Shown here in pieces: positions 11,025 to 19,446 of a DNA stretch of 64,000 bases. The stretch covers positions 806,001 through 870,000 of the forward strand of contig OY764147.1 of assembly GCA_963668115.1 (NCBI GenBank). The letters run 5' to 3'. A program made the position numbers and the translations under genes. The notes under the pieces are model-generated. The model did not search any database. It was not told the DNA's origin and was given only the letters and a program-made list of their open reading frames with translations. How positions within the stretch are numbered: the stretch's first letter is position 1; each line of letters begins with the position of its first letter. Origin of the DNA: Plut-88900 sp963668115. GTDB lineage: Bacteria; Chloroflexota; Dehalococcoidia; Plut-88900.

Positions 11025-12164
11025 ATGAAAGACTACATAGCTGTTGACGTGGACGGGCACATAATGGAGCCGCCCGACCTGTTCGAGAAGAACATCGAGG
11101 CGAAGTACCGGGACAGGGCTTACAAGCTGGTTATAGATGACGAGGGAATCGAACATCCGGTGATGGACAACGTGTGGCTGGACGACACCCGGCCTCCGGG
11201 GACGGTGTCGGTGTATGGGGCAGTAGACAAGCCGATAGAAGACTACCTGGGGGCGAAGGTGCACTACAAGGATGCGATGGTGGCGGGCGCATGCGTGCCG
11301 GAGGCGCGCTTGAAGGTGATGGACGAGGAGGGAATCGACGTTGCGCTGTTCTATCCGTCGCTGGGGCTGGACTGGGAGAGCTCGAGCGAGGATGCGGACC
11401 TCGTAGCGGCGCACTGCCGGGTGTACAACGACTGGCTGATCGACTTTTGCAAGACGGACCCGAGCAGGCTGGTGCCGATTGCCCACATTTCCTTCATGGA
11501 CGTGGAGCAGGCGGTGGAGGAGACACGTCGGGTGGCGGGGCTGGGGGCGAAGGGTCTGATGATGCTGGCTTTCCCGCCACGCAACGGCCAGCCGTACGGA
11601 GAGCCGGTCTACGACCCGATATGGGCGGAGGCAGAGAGTCTCGGGCTGCCTGTCGGGATACACGTACATGGGGGCGGGACTCGGTTCGGCGGGGACTACT
11701 TCTACCCGCACCCGTGGAAGGCGTCCTGGTGGTGGTGGTTCGTGACGGCGGGAGAGTTCGTAATCGATTCGTTCACGTCGATGTTCCAGGGCGGGATGTT
11801 CGACAGATTCCCGAACTTGCAGGTGATCGCGCTGGAATCGGGGTGCGGGTGGCTTGCGTACTGGCTTGAGCGGATGGACGAGTATTTCGAGAGGTACGGG
11901 TTCGAGACTCCGATGCAGTTGGACAGGCCCAGCGAGTATTTCCACCGGCAGTGCTGGATATCGATGGAGCCGAGCGAGAAGATCGGGCTGACGATGATGC
12001 AGTTGTTGGGTGCCGACAGGTTTTTGTGGGCATCAGACTACCCGCATTCGGACGCTGAGATGGGGACGGTGGCGCAGCTGAAAAGGAACCTGGCAGCTTT
12101 GCCCGATTCGGAGTTCCGGAAGGTGCTGGGGGAGAATGCGGTGAGGTTGTATGGGCTTTCCTAG
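11025..12164 (+). CDS. Amidohydrolase family protein (amidohydrolase 2 / ACMSD-like), paralogue 1
   Basis: 379 residues. The metal-site start reads VDVDGHIMEP (residues 7-16), the D-x-H-x2-E variant seen in decarboxylase/hydrolase members. Later come VGIHVHGGG with metal-site histidines and WASDYPHSDAE with the late aspartate. Family role: zinc-dependent hydrolysis or non-oxidative decarboxylation of small organic acids; the substrate is unknown. AAAGGAATC precedes the ATG at good spacing. Two further paralogues are in the window (13332-14474 and 32164-33300), both on the opposite strand. It is divergent from the ABC exporter across 183 bp. Confidence 0.88.
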   Translation: MKDYIAVDVDGHIMEPPDLFEKNIEAKYRDRAYKLVIDDEGIEHPVMDNVWLDDTRPPGTVSVYGAVDKPIEDYLGAKVHYKDAMVAGACVPEARLKVMDEEGIDVALFYPSLGLDWESSSEDADLVAAHCRVYNDWLIDFCKTDPSRLVPIAHISFMDVEQAVEETRRVAGLGAKGLMMLAFPPRNGQPYGEPVYDPIWAEAESLGLPVGIHVHGGGTRFGGDYFYPHPWKASWWWWFVTAGEFVIDSFTSMFQGGMFDRFPNLQVIALESGCGWLAYWLERMDEYFERYGFETPMQLDRPSEYFHRQCWISMEPSEKIGLTMMQLLGADRFLWASDYPHSDAEMGTVAQLKRNLAALPDSEFRKVLGENAVRLYGLS

Positions 12165-12332
12165 GGCGACATAACGGACTCGTGAAGTGTCGAGGATGTT
12201 AGGGATACTGAGAGTGGATGTCGTCGATAGTGTACATAATCGTGCCTGCTGTATGAGGGGAGGAATCTCCCTCATCCCTATCCCAGATTCACGCCTCGGG
12301 CGCACGCCTTGGCGCATCTTCGACATCTTCGA

Positions 12333-12357
12333 CCTCGCGGGACATCGGAATGACAGT
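12333..12357. repeat. Dispersed short repeat, family E (CTCGCGGG-CATCGGAATGACA)
   Basis: CCTCGCGGGACATCGGAATGACAG. Similar words occur at 15822, 37643 and 46482, always between genes. Confidence 0.6.
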
Positions 12358-12403
12358 TGGGCGAATGCGCTGTCGAAACTCGAAGCTCTAAATTGGAGGG
12401 GCG

Positions 12404-13318
12404 ATGCCGACAATAGGACTGGTGGGGTTGGGGGTCATTGGGCAGATCTATGCCAAGAATCTGATCAGAGCATTCGGGCCGATATGCGTTTATGACACTG
12501 TTCGTGAACGGATGGATGAAGCGGTGGGGCTGGGAGGGGTGGAGTCAGAGAGTGCGGCGGAGGTGGCGAGGGCGTCGGAGATGGTGGTTTTGGCATTGCC
12601 TAACCCGGAGGCGGTCAGGTCTGCGATGGAGGGTGAGGAGGGGCTGCTGGGAGGGGCACGGGCGGGGACGGTTATTGTGGATTTGAGCACGATCGATCCG
12701 AAGACGGCGGTCGAGATGTACGAGAAGGCGAGGGCGGTGGGTGTGGACTACCTGGACTCGCCGATAAGCGGGGGGCAGCCGGGCAGGGCGGGGACGGACG
12801 GGGCGAGGGCGGCGAATGTGACGTTCATGGTGAGCGGGGACAGGGCAGCGTTCGAAAGGGCGAAGCCGATAATGGAAGCGCTGGGAGAGAAGTTCTTCTT
12901 CCTGGGCGAGGCGGGAACTGGGACGAAAGTAAAGCTGTTGAGCAACTTCGTGAGCGGGATGGTGAACCTGATCTCGGCGGAGGCGTTTGCTCTCGGGGCG
13001 GCGGCGGGGATCGATGCGAAGACGTTGATGGATGTGTTCGACGAGACGGATGCGGACTGCTATTTCATGCAGAACTACGTGCGGCCCAGGGTTGAGCGGG
13101 GTGACTTCGAGCCAGGTTTTTCCATTGACTTGCAGTACAAGGACCTTCGGCTGATGAGTGAATGGGCACGGGAGGAGGGAATTCCTGCGCCTATCAATGA
13201 CTTGGGGGTGCAGCTGTACCAGATGGCGCGGGCGGCGGGGCTTGGGGGGAAGGATCTAGTGGAGTCGGTGAACTATTGGGCGCGGGTATCGGGGGTGGAC
13301 GCTCCTGACAGAACCTGA
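12404..13318 (+). CDS. NAD(P)-dependent 3-hydroxyisobutyrate dehydrogenase-like oxidoreductase
   Basis: 304 residues. The N-terminal Rossmann motif GLVGLGVIGQ binds NAD(P). DSPISGGQPGR near 118-128 is the substrate-binding loop of beta-hydroxyacid dehydrogenases, and GTKVKLLSNF carries the conserved catalytic lysine. The all-alpha C-terminal domain follows at the usual length. It would oxidise a beta-hydroxyacid to its semialdehyde or reduce the reverse; the substrate is unknown. GGAGG sits five bases before the ATG. It ends 13 bases before the stop of a convergent amidohydrolase, and another amidohydrolase precedes it, which suggests degradation of organic acids. Confidence 0.88.
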   Translation: MPTIGLVGLGVIGQIYAKNLIRAFGPICVYDTVRERMDEAVGLGGVESESAAEVARASEMVVLALPNPEAVRSAMEGEEGLLGGARAGTVIVDLSTIDPKTAVEMYEKARAVGVDYLDSPISGGQPGRAGTDGARAANVTFMVSGDRAAFERAKPIMEALGEKFFFLGEAGTGTKVKLLSNFVSGMVNLISAEAFALGAAAGIDAKTLMDVFDETDADCYFMQNYVRPRVERGDFEPGFSIDLQYKDLRLMSEWAREEGIPAPINDLGVQLYQMARAAGLGGKDLVESVNYWARVSGVDAPDRT

Positions 13319-13331
13319 AGCCCAGACCGGG

Positions 13332-14474
13332 CTACAGGCCGTAGAGGCGGGCGCAGTTGTCCCAGAGGATCTTGCGAAGGCTTTCGCGGGGGAAGTCCAG
13401 GGTGAGGAGCATTTCTACGGATTTTGGGTAGCGGCTGTCGGGGTGGGGGTAGTCGGTGGAGAAGACGATGTTGTCGTCGCCAAGCCAGTCGATGGTGTAT
13501 TTGCCGGGCTCTTCGTCGGCCTCCACGGAGGTAAAGCACTGGCGCTTGAAGTAGTCGGAGGGCATGTGGGGCATCTTGTCCTTCAGGACCGACTCCCGGT
13601 GCTCGTAGTGCTCATCCATGCGCCATATCCAGAAGGGCGCCCAGCTACAGTTGCCCTCCAGGAAGGCGAACCGGACGCCCGGGAATCGCTCCGTGACGCC
13701 GCCCATGATGATGGCGAGGCAGGCGTACATCTGCTCAATGGGGTGGGCAGCAAGATGCTCGGTAGTCCAGAGGTTTTCGTGGCGGCCGTCGAAGCGTTCA
13801 CCCATGGCGACAGGGAGCTCGCAGGGGGTGCCTTCATGGAAACCGACGGCCAGATTGTGGGCCTGGCACTCGGCCCAAAGGGGATCGTAGTAGGGGTGGT
13901 TCCAGTTGCGTCCCTGGACGGGATTAGGTCGCAGGAAGATACTCTTGAAGGCGTAGTCATTGGCGACGCGGCGGGTCTCGGCGACTGCGGCATCGATATT
14001 TTGGGCAGGGACCATGCCCGAGCCGAACATCCTGTCGGGCGAGCCCTGGCAGAACTCAGCGAGCCAGTCGTTGTAGGCACGGGATACGGCGGCGGCGAGT
14101 TCGTCATCGTCGTAGACCTTGGCGTGAGCGAAGAGGCCCATGGAAGGGAACAGGAGGGCGAGGTCCAGGCCCTCGGCGTCCATGGCCTCTACCTGGGTGT
14201 CGGGGCCCCAGCCTCGGTCCTGGAAGGAGAGGAAATCGTCAAGTCTGCCGTAGCGCCTGGCGAGGTCGACGTACATGTCGCCTTCGTCGGCGAAGTTGTC
14301 CTGGTCACGGGCGATGACCTTGCCGTCGTGCTTGAGGCGGAGGTCCATGAAGTACTCTTCGGCACCGACGGGGGCCTGGTCACGGAACTCGGGGGGCATG
14401 TAGGTCTGCCAGAGGTCAGCGGGCTCCATGACGTGCATGTCGCTGTCGATGACTTTGAAACCGTCTTTTGCCAT
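13332..14474 (-). CDS. Amidohydrolase family protein, paralogue 2
   Basis: 380 residues starting MAKDGFKVIDSDMHVMEP, with the same D-x-D-x-H-x2-E opening as its neighbour. A middle histidine sits in VGFHEG and the late aspartate in FSTDYPHPDSR. Like paralogue 1 it should be a metal-dependent hydrolase or decarboxylase of unknown substrate, acting in the cytoplasm (no signal peptide). AAGGGGG eight bases before the ATG supports the start. It is convergent with the hydroxyacid dehydrogenase gene. Sequence identity with paralogue 1 is moderate, so the two probably handle different compounds. Confidence 0.87.
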   Translation of the reverse strand: MAKDGFKVIDSDMHVMEPADLWQTYMPPEFRDQAPVGAEEYFMDLRLKHDGKVIARDQDNFADEGDMYVDLARRYGRLDDFLSFQDRGWGPDTQVEAMDAEGLDLALLFPSMGLFAHAKVYDDDELAAAVSRAYNDWLAEFCQGSPDRMFGSGMVPAQNIDAAVAETRRVANDYAFKSIFLRPNPVQGRNWNHPYYDPLWAECQAHNLAVGFHEGTPCELPVAMGERFDGRHENLWTTEHLAAHPIEQMYACLAIIMGGVTERFPGVRFAFLEGNCSWAPFWIWRMDEHYEHRESVLKDKMPHMPSDYFKRQCFTSVEADEEPGKYTIDWLGDDNIVFSTDYPHPDSRYPKSVEMLLTLDFPRESLRKILWDNCARLYGL

Positions 14475-14518
14475 GGTAGCGCCCCCTTATCCTAGGGCAT
14501 TTTCCACCCTCAGGACGG

Positions 14519-15127
14519 TTACTGCAATGGGGTCATGCGCATGGCGAGGCGGGGGAGCCAGTTGCGGGGTCGGGTGGCTATTGGGCCCCGGACGGTTTGA
14601 AAGCCGGCGCGTTCGAAGATAGGTTCCGTGCCGAAGAATATGTTGTCGTCGCCGGTGCGCTGGCCGCCGGCCCGGGGGTAGGCCTCTACGGCCGGGGCGC
14701 CGTGTTCGAAGGCGTATTGGGCGGCGGCGCGAACAAGGGCGACGGCAACGCCTTGGCCGCGGGCTTCGGTGCGGACGGTTATGCAGGGGATAACCCAGAC
14801 GTTTTCATTGTCGACGCGGGGCGTGGCCCTTGACCTTTCGACGCGGGTGAGTTCCTCCCGGGGGGCGATGGCGGCCCAACCGACGGGTTCTTCACCTCGG
14901 TAGGCGAGGATGCCAGGGGTGATGGGGCGTCGGGCCAGGTCTTCCATGGCCGCGCGGCGTCGGTTTGCCCCGGAACCTTGCCCAGGCAGCTTGTTCCAAT
15001 GGGGTCCGGAGACCCGAGGGAACATGCACCAGCAACTGCTCCCCCAGCTCCCGCGAAGGACGACCTTGAGGTCATCCATCAAGTCGGGGGTGAGAGGCTT
15101 GAAGGTCAGAGCGATTGTATTGGTCAT
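14519..15127 (-). CDS. GNAT family N-acetyltransferase
   Basis: 202 residues from the ATG at 15127. An open upstream extension to 15226 looks non-coding. The acetyl-CoA pyrophosphate loop is TEARGQGVAVALVRAA, preceded by the beta-strand VWVIPCITV. A CWCMFPR motif near residue 33 marks a GNAT subgroup with this cysteine/tryptophan signature. The C-terminal region FFGTEPIFERAGF is a typical GNAT beta-6/7 end. Acceptor unknown. It stands alone between a leftward amidohydrolase and the RRM gene. Confidence 0.82.
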   Translation of the reverse strand: MTNTIALTFKPLTPDLMDDLKVVLRGSWGSSCWCMFPRVSGPHWNKLPGQGSGANRRRAAMEDLARRPITPGILAYRGEEPVGWAAIAPREELTRVERSRATPRVDNENVWVIPCITVRTEARGQGVAVALVRAAAQYAFEHGAPAVEAYPRAGGQRTGDDNIFFGTEPIFERAGFQTVRGPIATRPRNWLPRLAMRMTPLQ

Positions 15128-15310
15128 CAGGCCATTCTGAAGGAGGCAAAGAACGCTTGCAGGGCTCCAATTATTGCCGCAACCGGCAAAGCACCCGGGT
15201 AGAAGCCCGTCAAACCCAAGGCGCATATAGGCTAGGGACGCCTAGAGTTGTTTCGACAGGGGTAGGGGAGTACCGGTTGGATGGAGGCCTATGGCCTGAA
15301 GTGACCGTTA

Positions 15311-15574
15311 TTACCAGCGGGGGCGTCGGGGCTCTTTGGGTCGGGCCCGGTCAACGGTAAGGGGTCTGCCTTTGAGCTCCTTGCCGTTAAGGGCTTGAAC
15401 CGCAGCTTCACCTTCACGCTCATCCGTCATCTCGACGAAACCGAAACCTCGTGAGCGGCCGGAATAGGGGTCGGTAATTACGCGGGCTGAGTCGACGGCA
15501 CCGTAGGGGTCGAAAGCTTCTTTCAACTCCTCATCGGTCAGACTATACGGAAGGTTGCCGACGAAAATGTTCAT
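15311..15574 (-). CDS. RRM-domain RNA-binding protein
   Basis: 87 residues forming a single RNA recognition motif: RNP2 is IFVGNLP at residues 3-9, RNP1 is RGFGFVEM near 45-52, followed by a short basic tail (RPKEPRRPRW). Bacterial proteins of this type bind single-stranded RNA and are often cold-induced. GGAGGA lies six bases before the ATG. The leader contains a strong hairpin (15613-15649 on this strand's 5' side), which could act as an RNA switch or be the protein's own target. Family assignment is firm; the physiological role is not known. Confidence 0.92.
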   Translation of the reverse strand: MNIFVGNLPYSLTDEELKEAFDPYGAVDSARVITDPYSGRSRGFGFVEMTDEREGEAAVQALNGKELKGRPLTVDRARPKEPRRPRW

Positions 15575-15612
15575 GAACAGGTCCTCCAGGGCCTAGTATC
15601 TCCTGCTTCTTA

Positions 15613-15649
15613 ATCCGTATGGGGACGCTTAACGCGCCCGTATACGGAT
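15613..15649 (-). promoter_or_regulatory. Hairpin in the 5' leader of the RRM gene
   Basis: Arms ATCCGTAT (15613-15620) and ATACGGAT (15642-15649) pair perfectly, with an inner GGG-CGC/GCG-CCC stem around a TTAA loop. It lies 39-75 bases upstream of the start codon. It could control translation or transcript stability. Confidence 0.55.
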
Positions 15650-15821
15650 GCTGAAGTCGGGGTGCATTCTAACACACAAAGGGGAAAAGCAACTACCTGT
15701 CGGGCTTGTTACGTAATTCCCATAGATGGGCAAAACGGCAAGGGTCAGCGCCCTAACGAATGTCCATAGGCGCGCTGATGGTGAGGGTCATAGTACGCTG
15801 TGCAGAGACCCCCTCCCCAGC

Positions 15822-15848
15822 TTCCTCGCGGGGCATCGGAATGACTGT
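15822..15848. repeat. Dispersed short repeat, family E, within a gene-free spacer
   Basis: CTTCCTCGCGGGGCATCGGAATGACTG. It lies in the 15650-16002 spacer, which otherwise shows no supportable gene. Confidence 0.55.
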
Positions 15849-16002
15849 GGTAGTGATGTGTGTTGTGTCGGTAAGACGGGGGGACGTAGGAATACACTGG
15901 GTTTGCGGGCAGTGGGTATAATCAGGAGCAGTCCTTGGAATTGCGACGGTCTGCTTTCCGAGATTTGCGAAGGACCGCCGGGGTATTGGGGGAATTAGGG
16001 AC

Positions 16003-16383
16003 ATGGGTGCGCGGCGACAGTTTATAGACGTAACGTACTCGTTCTTTGTCGCACTGGCGATTGCGCTGATCCTCTTTTTGACCGTTCACGCGGTCCAGTC
16101 CCGCCCCGACATTGCCGAGGAGACCCGGGAACGGGTAGGGTTCCTTCTGCTGTTCCCGCTTTCGATCGCGATAATCACTGGGACGATAGGGTTCGGACTG
16201 GCGCTGCTAAATTGGAGAGAATGGCGTCTGCTGCTCCTGGCGCTCCTGGGGGTTGGGAGCCTGCTGAACGCGATAATCGACGTGTCGGATGCGTTGACTT
16301 ATTTTGTCGTGGCGGTGTTCCTGGCGGTGGGGATGTATTTTGCGCTGGAGTGGTTCGGGATCAGGAGGCGGCGCAGGGTCTGA
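16003..16383 (+). CDS. Small integral membrane protein, unknown function
   Basis: 126 residues with four hydrophobic stretches (about 10-28, 47-67, 76-92, 100-118), a basic N-terminus (MGARRQ) and a basic C-terminal RRRRRV. No catalytic motif is seen and I do not recognise the family. A weak TAGGGAC precedes the ATG. It is convergent with the O-methyltransferase gene, with 8 bp between the stops. Confidence 0.65.
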   Translation: MGARRQFIDVTYSFFVALAIALILFLTVHAVQSRPDIAEETRERVGFLLLFPLSIAIITGTIGFGLALLNWREWRLLLLALLGVGSLLNAIIDVSDALTYFVVAVFLAVGMYFALEWFGIRRRRRV

Positions 16384-16391
16384 GGTCGGGG

Positions 16392-17021
16392 TCAGGCCCG
16401 AAAGGCGACCATGAGGCCGTCCCTGAGGGTGAGGAGGACGTTGTTGACGCGGGGGTCGTTGGTGACGTAGTCGTTTAGGGCGGCGATGGCTTTGTCACTC
16501 TCGTCTTGGGGATCGAGGACTTTACCCGACCAGAGCGTGTTGTCCACGGCGATGACGCCGTTGGGCGCAATCAGGTCTATGCACTTCTTGTAGTAGTTGA
16601 GGTAGTTGGTCTTGTCGGCGTCTATAAAGACGAGGTCGAAGGGGCCTTCAAGTGTTTCAAGGGTGTCCAGGGCGGGGCCGACTCGGAGGTCGATTTTCTT
16701 GCCGTGGGTTGACTTGGCGAAGAACTCGCGGGCGAGGGGCCGGGGCTCTATGTCGCAGGTGATGAGAGTGCCGTCATCAGGCAGGGTGTGGGCCATCATG
16801 AGGGCGCTGAAGCCGGTGAAGGTGCCTATTTCGAGGACCCGCTTTGCACTGGATACGCGGATGAGGGCCTGGAGAAGGGTGCCAATCATCTGGTCGGAGA
16901 GCATCTCGGCGTCTGGTGCGGAGTTGTAGGTGGCTTGCCTGAGCTCCTCCATTACGGGGGGGAGGGGGGTGGTGTGGGCGAAGGCGTAGTCGTCGATTTC
17001 TCGGGGGACGATGCCGATCAT
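16392..17021 (-). CDS. O-methyltransferase, caffeoyl-CoA O-methyltransferase family
   Basis: 209 residues. SAM motif I is VLEIGTFTGFSALMMA. FDLVFIDADKTNYLNYY and AVDNTLWSGKV carry the conserved metal-binding aspartate/asparagine residues of cation-dependent O-methyltransferases. It would methylate a catechol-type hydroxyl. CAGGAGT precedes the ATG at good spacing. It lies 21 bp downstream of a flavin monooxygenase gene on the same strand, so hydroxylation followed by O-methylation in one pathway is an attractive inference. Confidence 0.88.
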   Translation of the reverse strand: MIGIVPREIDDYAFAHTTPLPPVMEELRQATYNSAPDAEMLSDQMIGTLLQALIRVSSAKRVLEIGTFTGFSALMMAHTLPDDGTLITCDIEPRPLAREFFAKSTHGKKIDLRVGPALDTLETLEGPFDLVFIDADKTNYLNYYKKCIDLIAPNGVIAVDNTLWSGKVLDPQDESDKAIAALNDYVTNDPRVNNVLLTLRDGLMVAFRA

Positions 17022-17042
17022 GGGATACTCCTGGGGGGTAGA

Positions 17043-18176
17043 TCAGTTGAACTGGGGTATAACGCGTTCGGAGAAGAGGGTGAGGCTGCGCATGACTTGC
17101 TCAAAGCTGAGGCCGGGGAAGTTGAGGAAGAGGGCGATGTGCTGGCAGTTAAGCTCGGTACGGTAGCGTTCGATCTGCTCGGCGACGGAGTCGGGGGTGC
17201 CGACCAATATGAGGTCGTGCTTCAGCTGGAAGTCGAACCAGTCGAGGTCCAGGTCACCGTCTTCGATTTCACCATCGACAAACGAGTCCTTAGATGCCTT
17301 TACCGGGTCTCGTTTGTTCCAGACCCCGAGAATGTTGGCTCCCGGTCGGACGGCTTCAATCGCTTCCTCCATGGTGTCGGCGACGTAGGTGGCGATCATG
17401 ACGGCCAGCTTGTCGCCGAAGTTGTTCTCCTCGCCTCTCGCCTGTCGGGCGGCATCGTAATATGTGTTCCAGATTTCCCTGATCTTGCCGAAGGAGACGG
17501 TCTGGCACATGGTAGAGATGCCTCGCTTGCCGGCCAATTCGTGGGAGCTGTTGGAGGTAGACATCTGGAATATGGGGGGGTGGGGCTTCTGGACGGGCTT
17601 GGGGTGGACGCCCAAGGCAATCATCTCGCCGTCCCGGGAGTGGAACCGGGGGTCATGGGCCCAGGAGTTGGGCTCATGCCAGCCCGGTTCAGGGAAGGTG
17701 AAGTGGTTGCCCCGATAGCTGAAGGCGTCCTGCTCCCAGGCGCCTATGATGACGTCCAGGCATTCGTTGAAGTACTCGGAGTTGAGCTTTGGGTTACGTC
17801 GGTCGCCGGTGGCAGTGAACTGGGCGGAGGCGCGGGTATCGAAGCCTCGGGCGATGCCGAAGTCGACGCGGCCGTCGGTGAAGTTGTCGAGAAGGGCGAT
17901 GCCTTCGGCGACACGGAGGGGATGCCAATCGGGGAGGATTGTGCCGCACTGGCCGATCCTGAGGCGGTCGCTGTTCTTGATAAGGCCCGCACCCATGAGG
18001 ATGGGGTTGGGGGAGGCCCGGTACCAGCCGTCCCAGGCAAAGTGGTGTTCGGCGAGCCATAGGCCGGTGAAGCCGCCCTGGTCGATGAGTCGTACCTCCT
18101 GGTGCATTTCGTCCATGAGGGTGTCCCAGGCGTATTGCTCTCCGACGTGGTAGTAGGGGGTGCAGTCGAACCTCAT
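17043..18176 (-). CDS. LLM class flavin-dependent oxidoreductase, tandem paralogue 1
   Basis: 377 residues. It opens MRFDCTPYYHVGEQYAW and has WLAEHHFAWDGWYRASPNP, IGQCGTILPDWHPLRVAEGIALLDN, GRVDFGIARGFDTRAS, KPVQKPHPPIFQM and VGTPDSVAEQIERY. These are shared almost position by position with the three genes at 19447, 20593 and 21800, and mark one expanded luciferase-like subgroup. AGAGGT precedes the ATG. The IS element inserted 53 bp upstream of its start now separates it from the other three, so its transcription may be altered. Confidence 0.9.
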   Translation of the reverse strand: MRFDCTPYYHVGEQYAWDTLMDEMHQEVRLIDQGGFTGLWLAEHHFAWDGWYRASPNPILMGAGLIKNSDRLRIGQCGTILPDWHPLRVAEGIALLDNFTDGRVDFGIARGFDTRASAQFTATGDRRNPKLNSEYFNECLDVIIGAWEQDAFSYRGNHFTFPEPGWHEPNSWAHDPRFHSRDGEMIALGVHPKPVQKPHPPIFQMSTSNSSHELAGKRGISTMCQTVSFGKIREIWNTYYDAARQARGEENNFGDKLAVMIATYVADTMEEAIEAVRPGANILGVWNKRDPVKASKDSFVDGEIEDGDLDLDWFDFQLKHDLILVGTPDSVAEQIERYRTELNCQHIALFLNFPGLSFEQVMRSLTLFSERVIPQFN

Positions 18177-18200
18177 TTGTTACCTCTTGTTGGGGAGGAA

Positions 18201-18229
18201 TCACCCTCACCCTGACCCTCTCCCTTGAG
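18201..18229. repeat. Left half of a family C palindromic repeat, split by the IS element
   Basis: TCACCCTCACCCTGACCCTC then TCCCTTGAG. The right half, TTGAGGGGAGAGG, is at 19431-19443. Removing the IS and one TTGAG copy restores CCCTCTCCCTTGAGGGGAGAGG, matching the intact repeat at 33351-33391. Confidence 0.8.
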
Positions 18230-19430
18230 GAGACCTTTGCGTAACTGCCGGTGTTGTGCTGGGAGAGGTATTTTCCTTGGATCTGTCGGTATTGAAGGAT
18301 GAGGTTAGCAATTTATCGTTGTTGCTGCAGTAGTGAACAACCTATCTTTCGGCTGTTCGGTGGATTCTCGCCTCTTTAGCCCATATCTCACCCCTGTAAG
18401 CTCACGTTCCTACGAGGCTTATACGGTCAGCTCTACGCAGGTTGTAGGCCATGCACTTCAGCCACATCTCCGTCGTATTCCTCTCCAGGCCTATGTAACG
18501 TACCCGGTTGTACCTGTATGTCCGTTTCAGTGTCCCGAACACTTTCTCCACCCTCGCCCTCACTTTTGATATCAGCTCGTTCCGCTCCTTGTCTCCTTCG
18601 CTTACTTCAGGATGGTGCTTGTTCCCCCTCTTCATTATCCCGTCCTCTATCCCCATCGACTTCAGCCTTTGTCTCCTCTCATGGGTGTCGTAGGCCCGGT
18701 CTGCATATACCGCCTTCTCATCTCCTGAGATCAACTCGTCGGCTACTTCCGTGTCGTTGACATTTGCCGCCGTCATCACCGCCTTCCGTATCAACCCACT
18801 CTCCTTATCCACCCCTATATGCACCTTGTATCCGTAGTGATACCGTCCACCTTTACGGGTCCATGCCGCATCCCTGTCCGTAGCTTCCTCCTTCCTGACC
18901 ACCCGCCTGCCCTGGGACTCCACCAGCGTCGCATCCATCAGTGTCCCTCCCTTCACCACCATTCCCCTCTCCTCCAACTGCCGGCTCAACTCCTTCATCA
19001 ACCTCTCCACCAGCCTCTTCTCCGTCAATATCCCCCGGAACCGGCTGATCGTCGAGTGATCCGGCGTGTCGTCCTGAAGCCCCAGCCCCACAAAGCGCCG
19101 GAACGATATCCGGTCCCCAAGGGCTTCCTCCATCTGAGGGTCCGACAGGTTGTACCACTGCTCCAGCAATAGCACCTTTACCATCGTCAACGGCGGGTAG
19201 CTCGGCCTCCCTTCACTGGCCGAATACACCCCCTCCACCAAACTGTTGAACCTTCCCCAATCTACGGCATCGTTGATCCGCTCCAGCTGGTGGTTGCTTC
19301 CCAACCCCTCCGGCAGCAACGACTCCGCCAATGATGGTCGCCCTATTTCTCGATGCATCCCACTCTCCTCATCCTTTGCCTTCTTGCCACCCTATTGTCG
19401 CCTCTGCTACTTGGGTTATGCAAAGGTCTC
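18230..19430 (-). mobile_element. Complete IS5-type insertion sequence (1201 bp)
   Basis: Terminal inverted repeats GAGACCTTTGCGTAAC (18230-18245) and its complement GTTATGCAAAGGTCTC (19415-19430) match at 15 of 16 positions. The flanking direct repeat is TTGAG (18225-18229 and 19431-19435), read as the target duplication; five bases is slightly longer than usual for the IS5 group. The single transposase frame is intact. It inserted into the loop of a palindromic repeat inside a leftward run of flavin monooxygenase genes. Confidence 0.93.
18402..19358 (-). CDS. IS5 family transposase
   Basis: 318 residues and uninterrupted. The DDE triad is placed at D142 (LMDATLVES), D220 (VYADRAYD) and E271 (RARVEKVFGTLKR), the last in the Y/R-x-E-x-F context typical of IS5-group enzymes. 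The N-terminal region has the PSYPPLTMVKVLLLEQWYNLSD-like segment and DHSTISRFR. GGAGAG lies before the ATG. It lies inside matched terminal repeats, so the element is probably active or recently so. Confidence 0.95.
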   Translation of the reverse strand: MHREIGRPSLAESLLPEGLGSNHQLERINDAVDWGRFNSLVEGVYSASEGRPSYPPLTMVKVLLLEQWYNLSDPQMEEALGDRISFRRFVGLGLQDDTPDHSTISRFRGILTEKRLVERLMKELSRQLEERGMVVKGGTLMDATLVESQGRRVVRKEEATDRDAAWTRKGGRYHYGYKVHIGVDKESGLIRKAVMTAANVNDTEVADELISGDEKAVYADRAYDTHERRQRLKSMGIEDGIMKRGNKHHPEVSEGDKERNELISKVRARVEKVFGTLKRTYRYNRVRYIGLERNTTEMWLKCMAYNLRRADRISLVGT

Positions 19431-19446
19431 TTGAGGGGAGAGGAAA

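Noticed and set aside
13443..14495. 350-residue forward frame opposite the second amidohydrolase
   Set aside because: Antisense shadow of a gene with clear motifs; the translation is Gly/Val/Glu-rich without family features.
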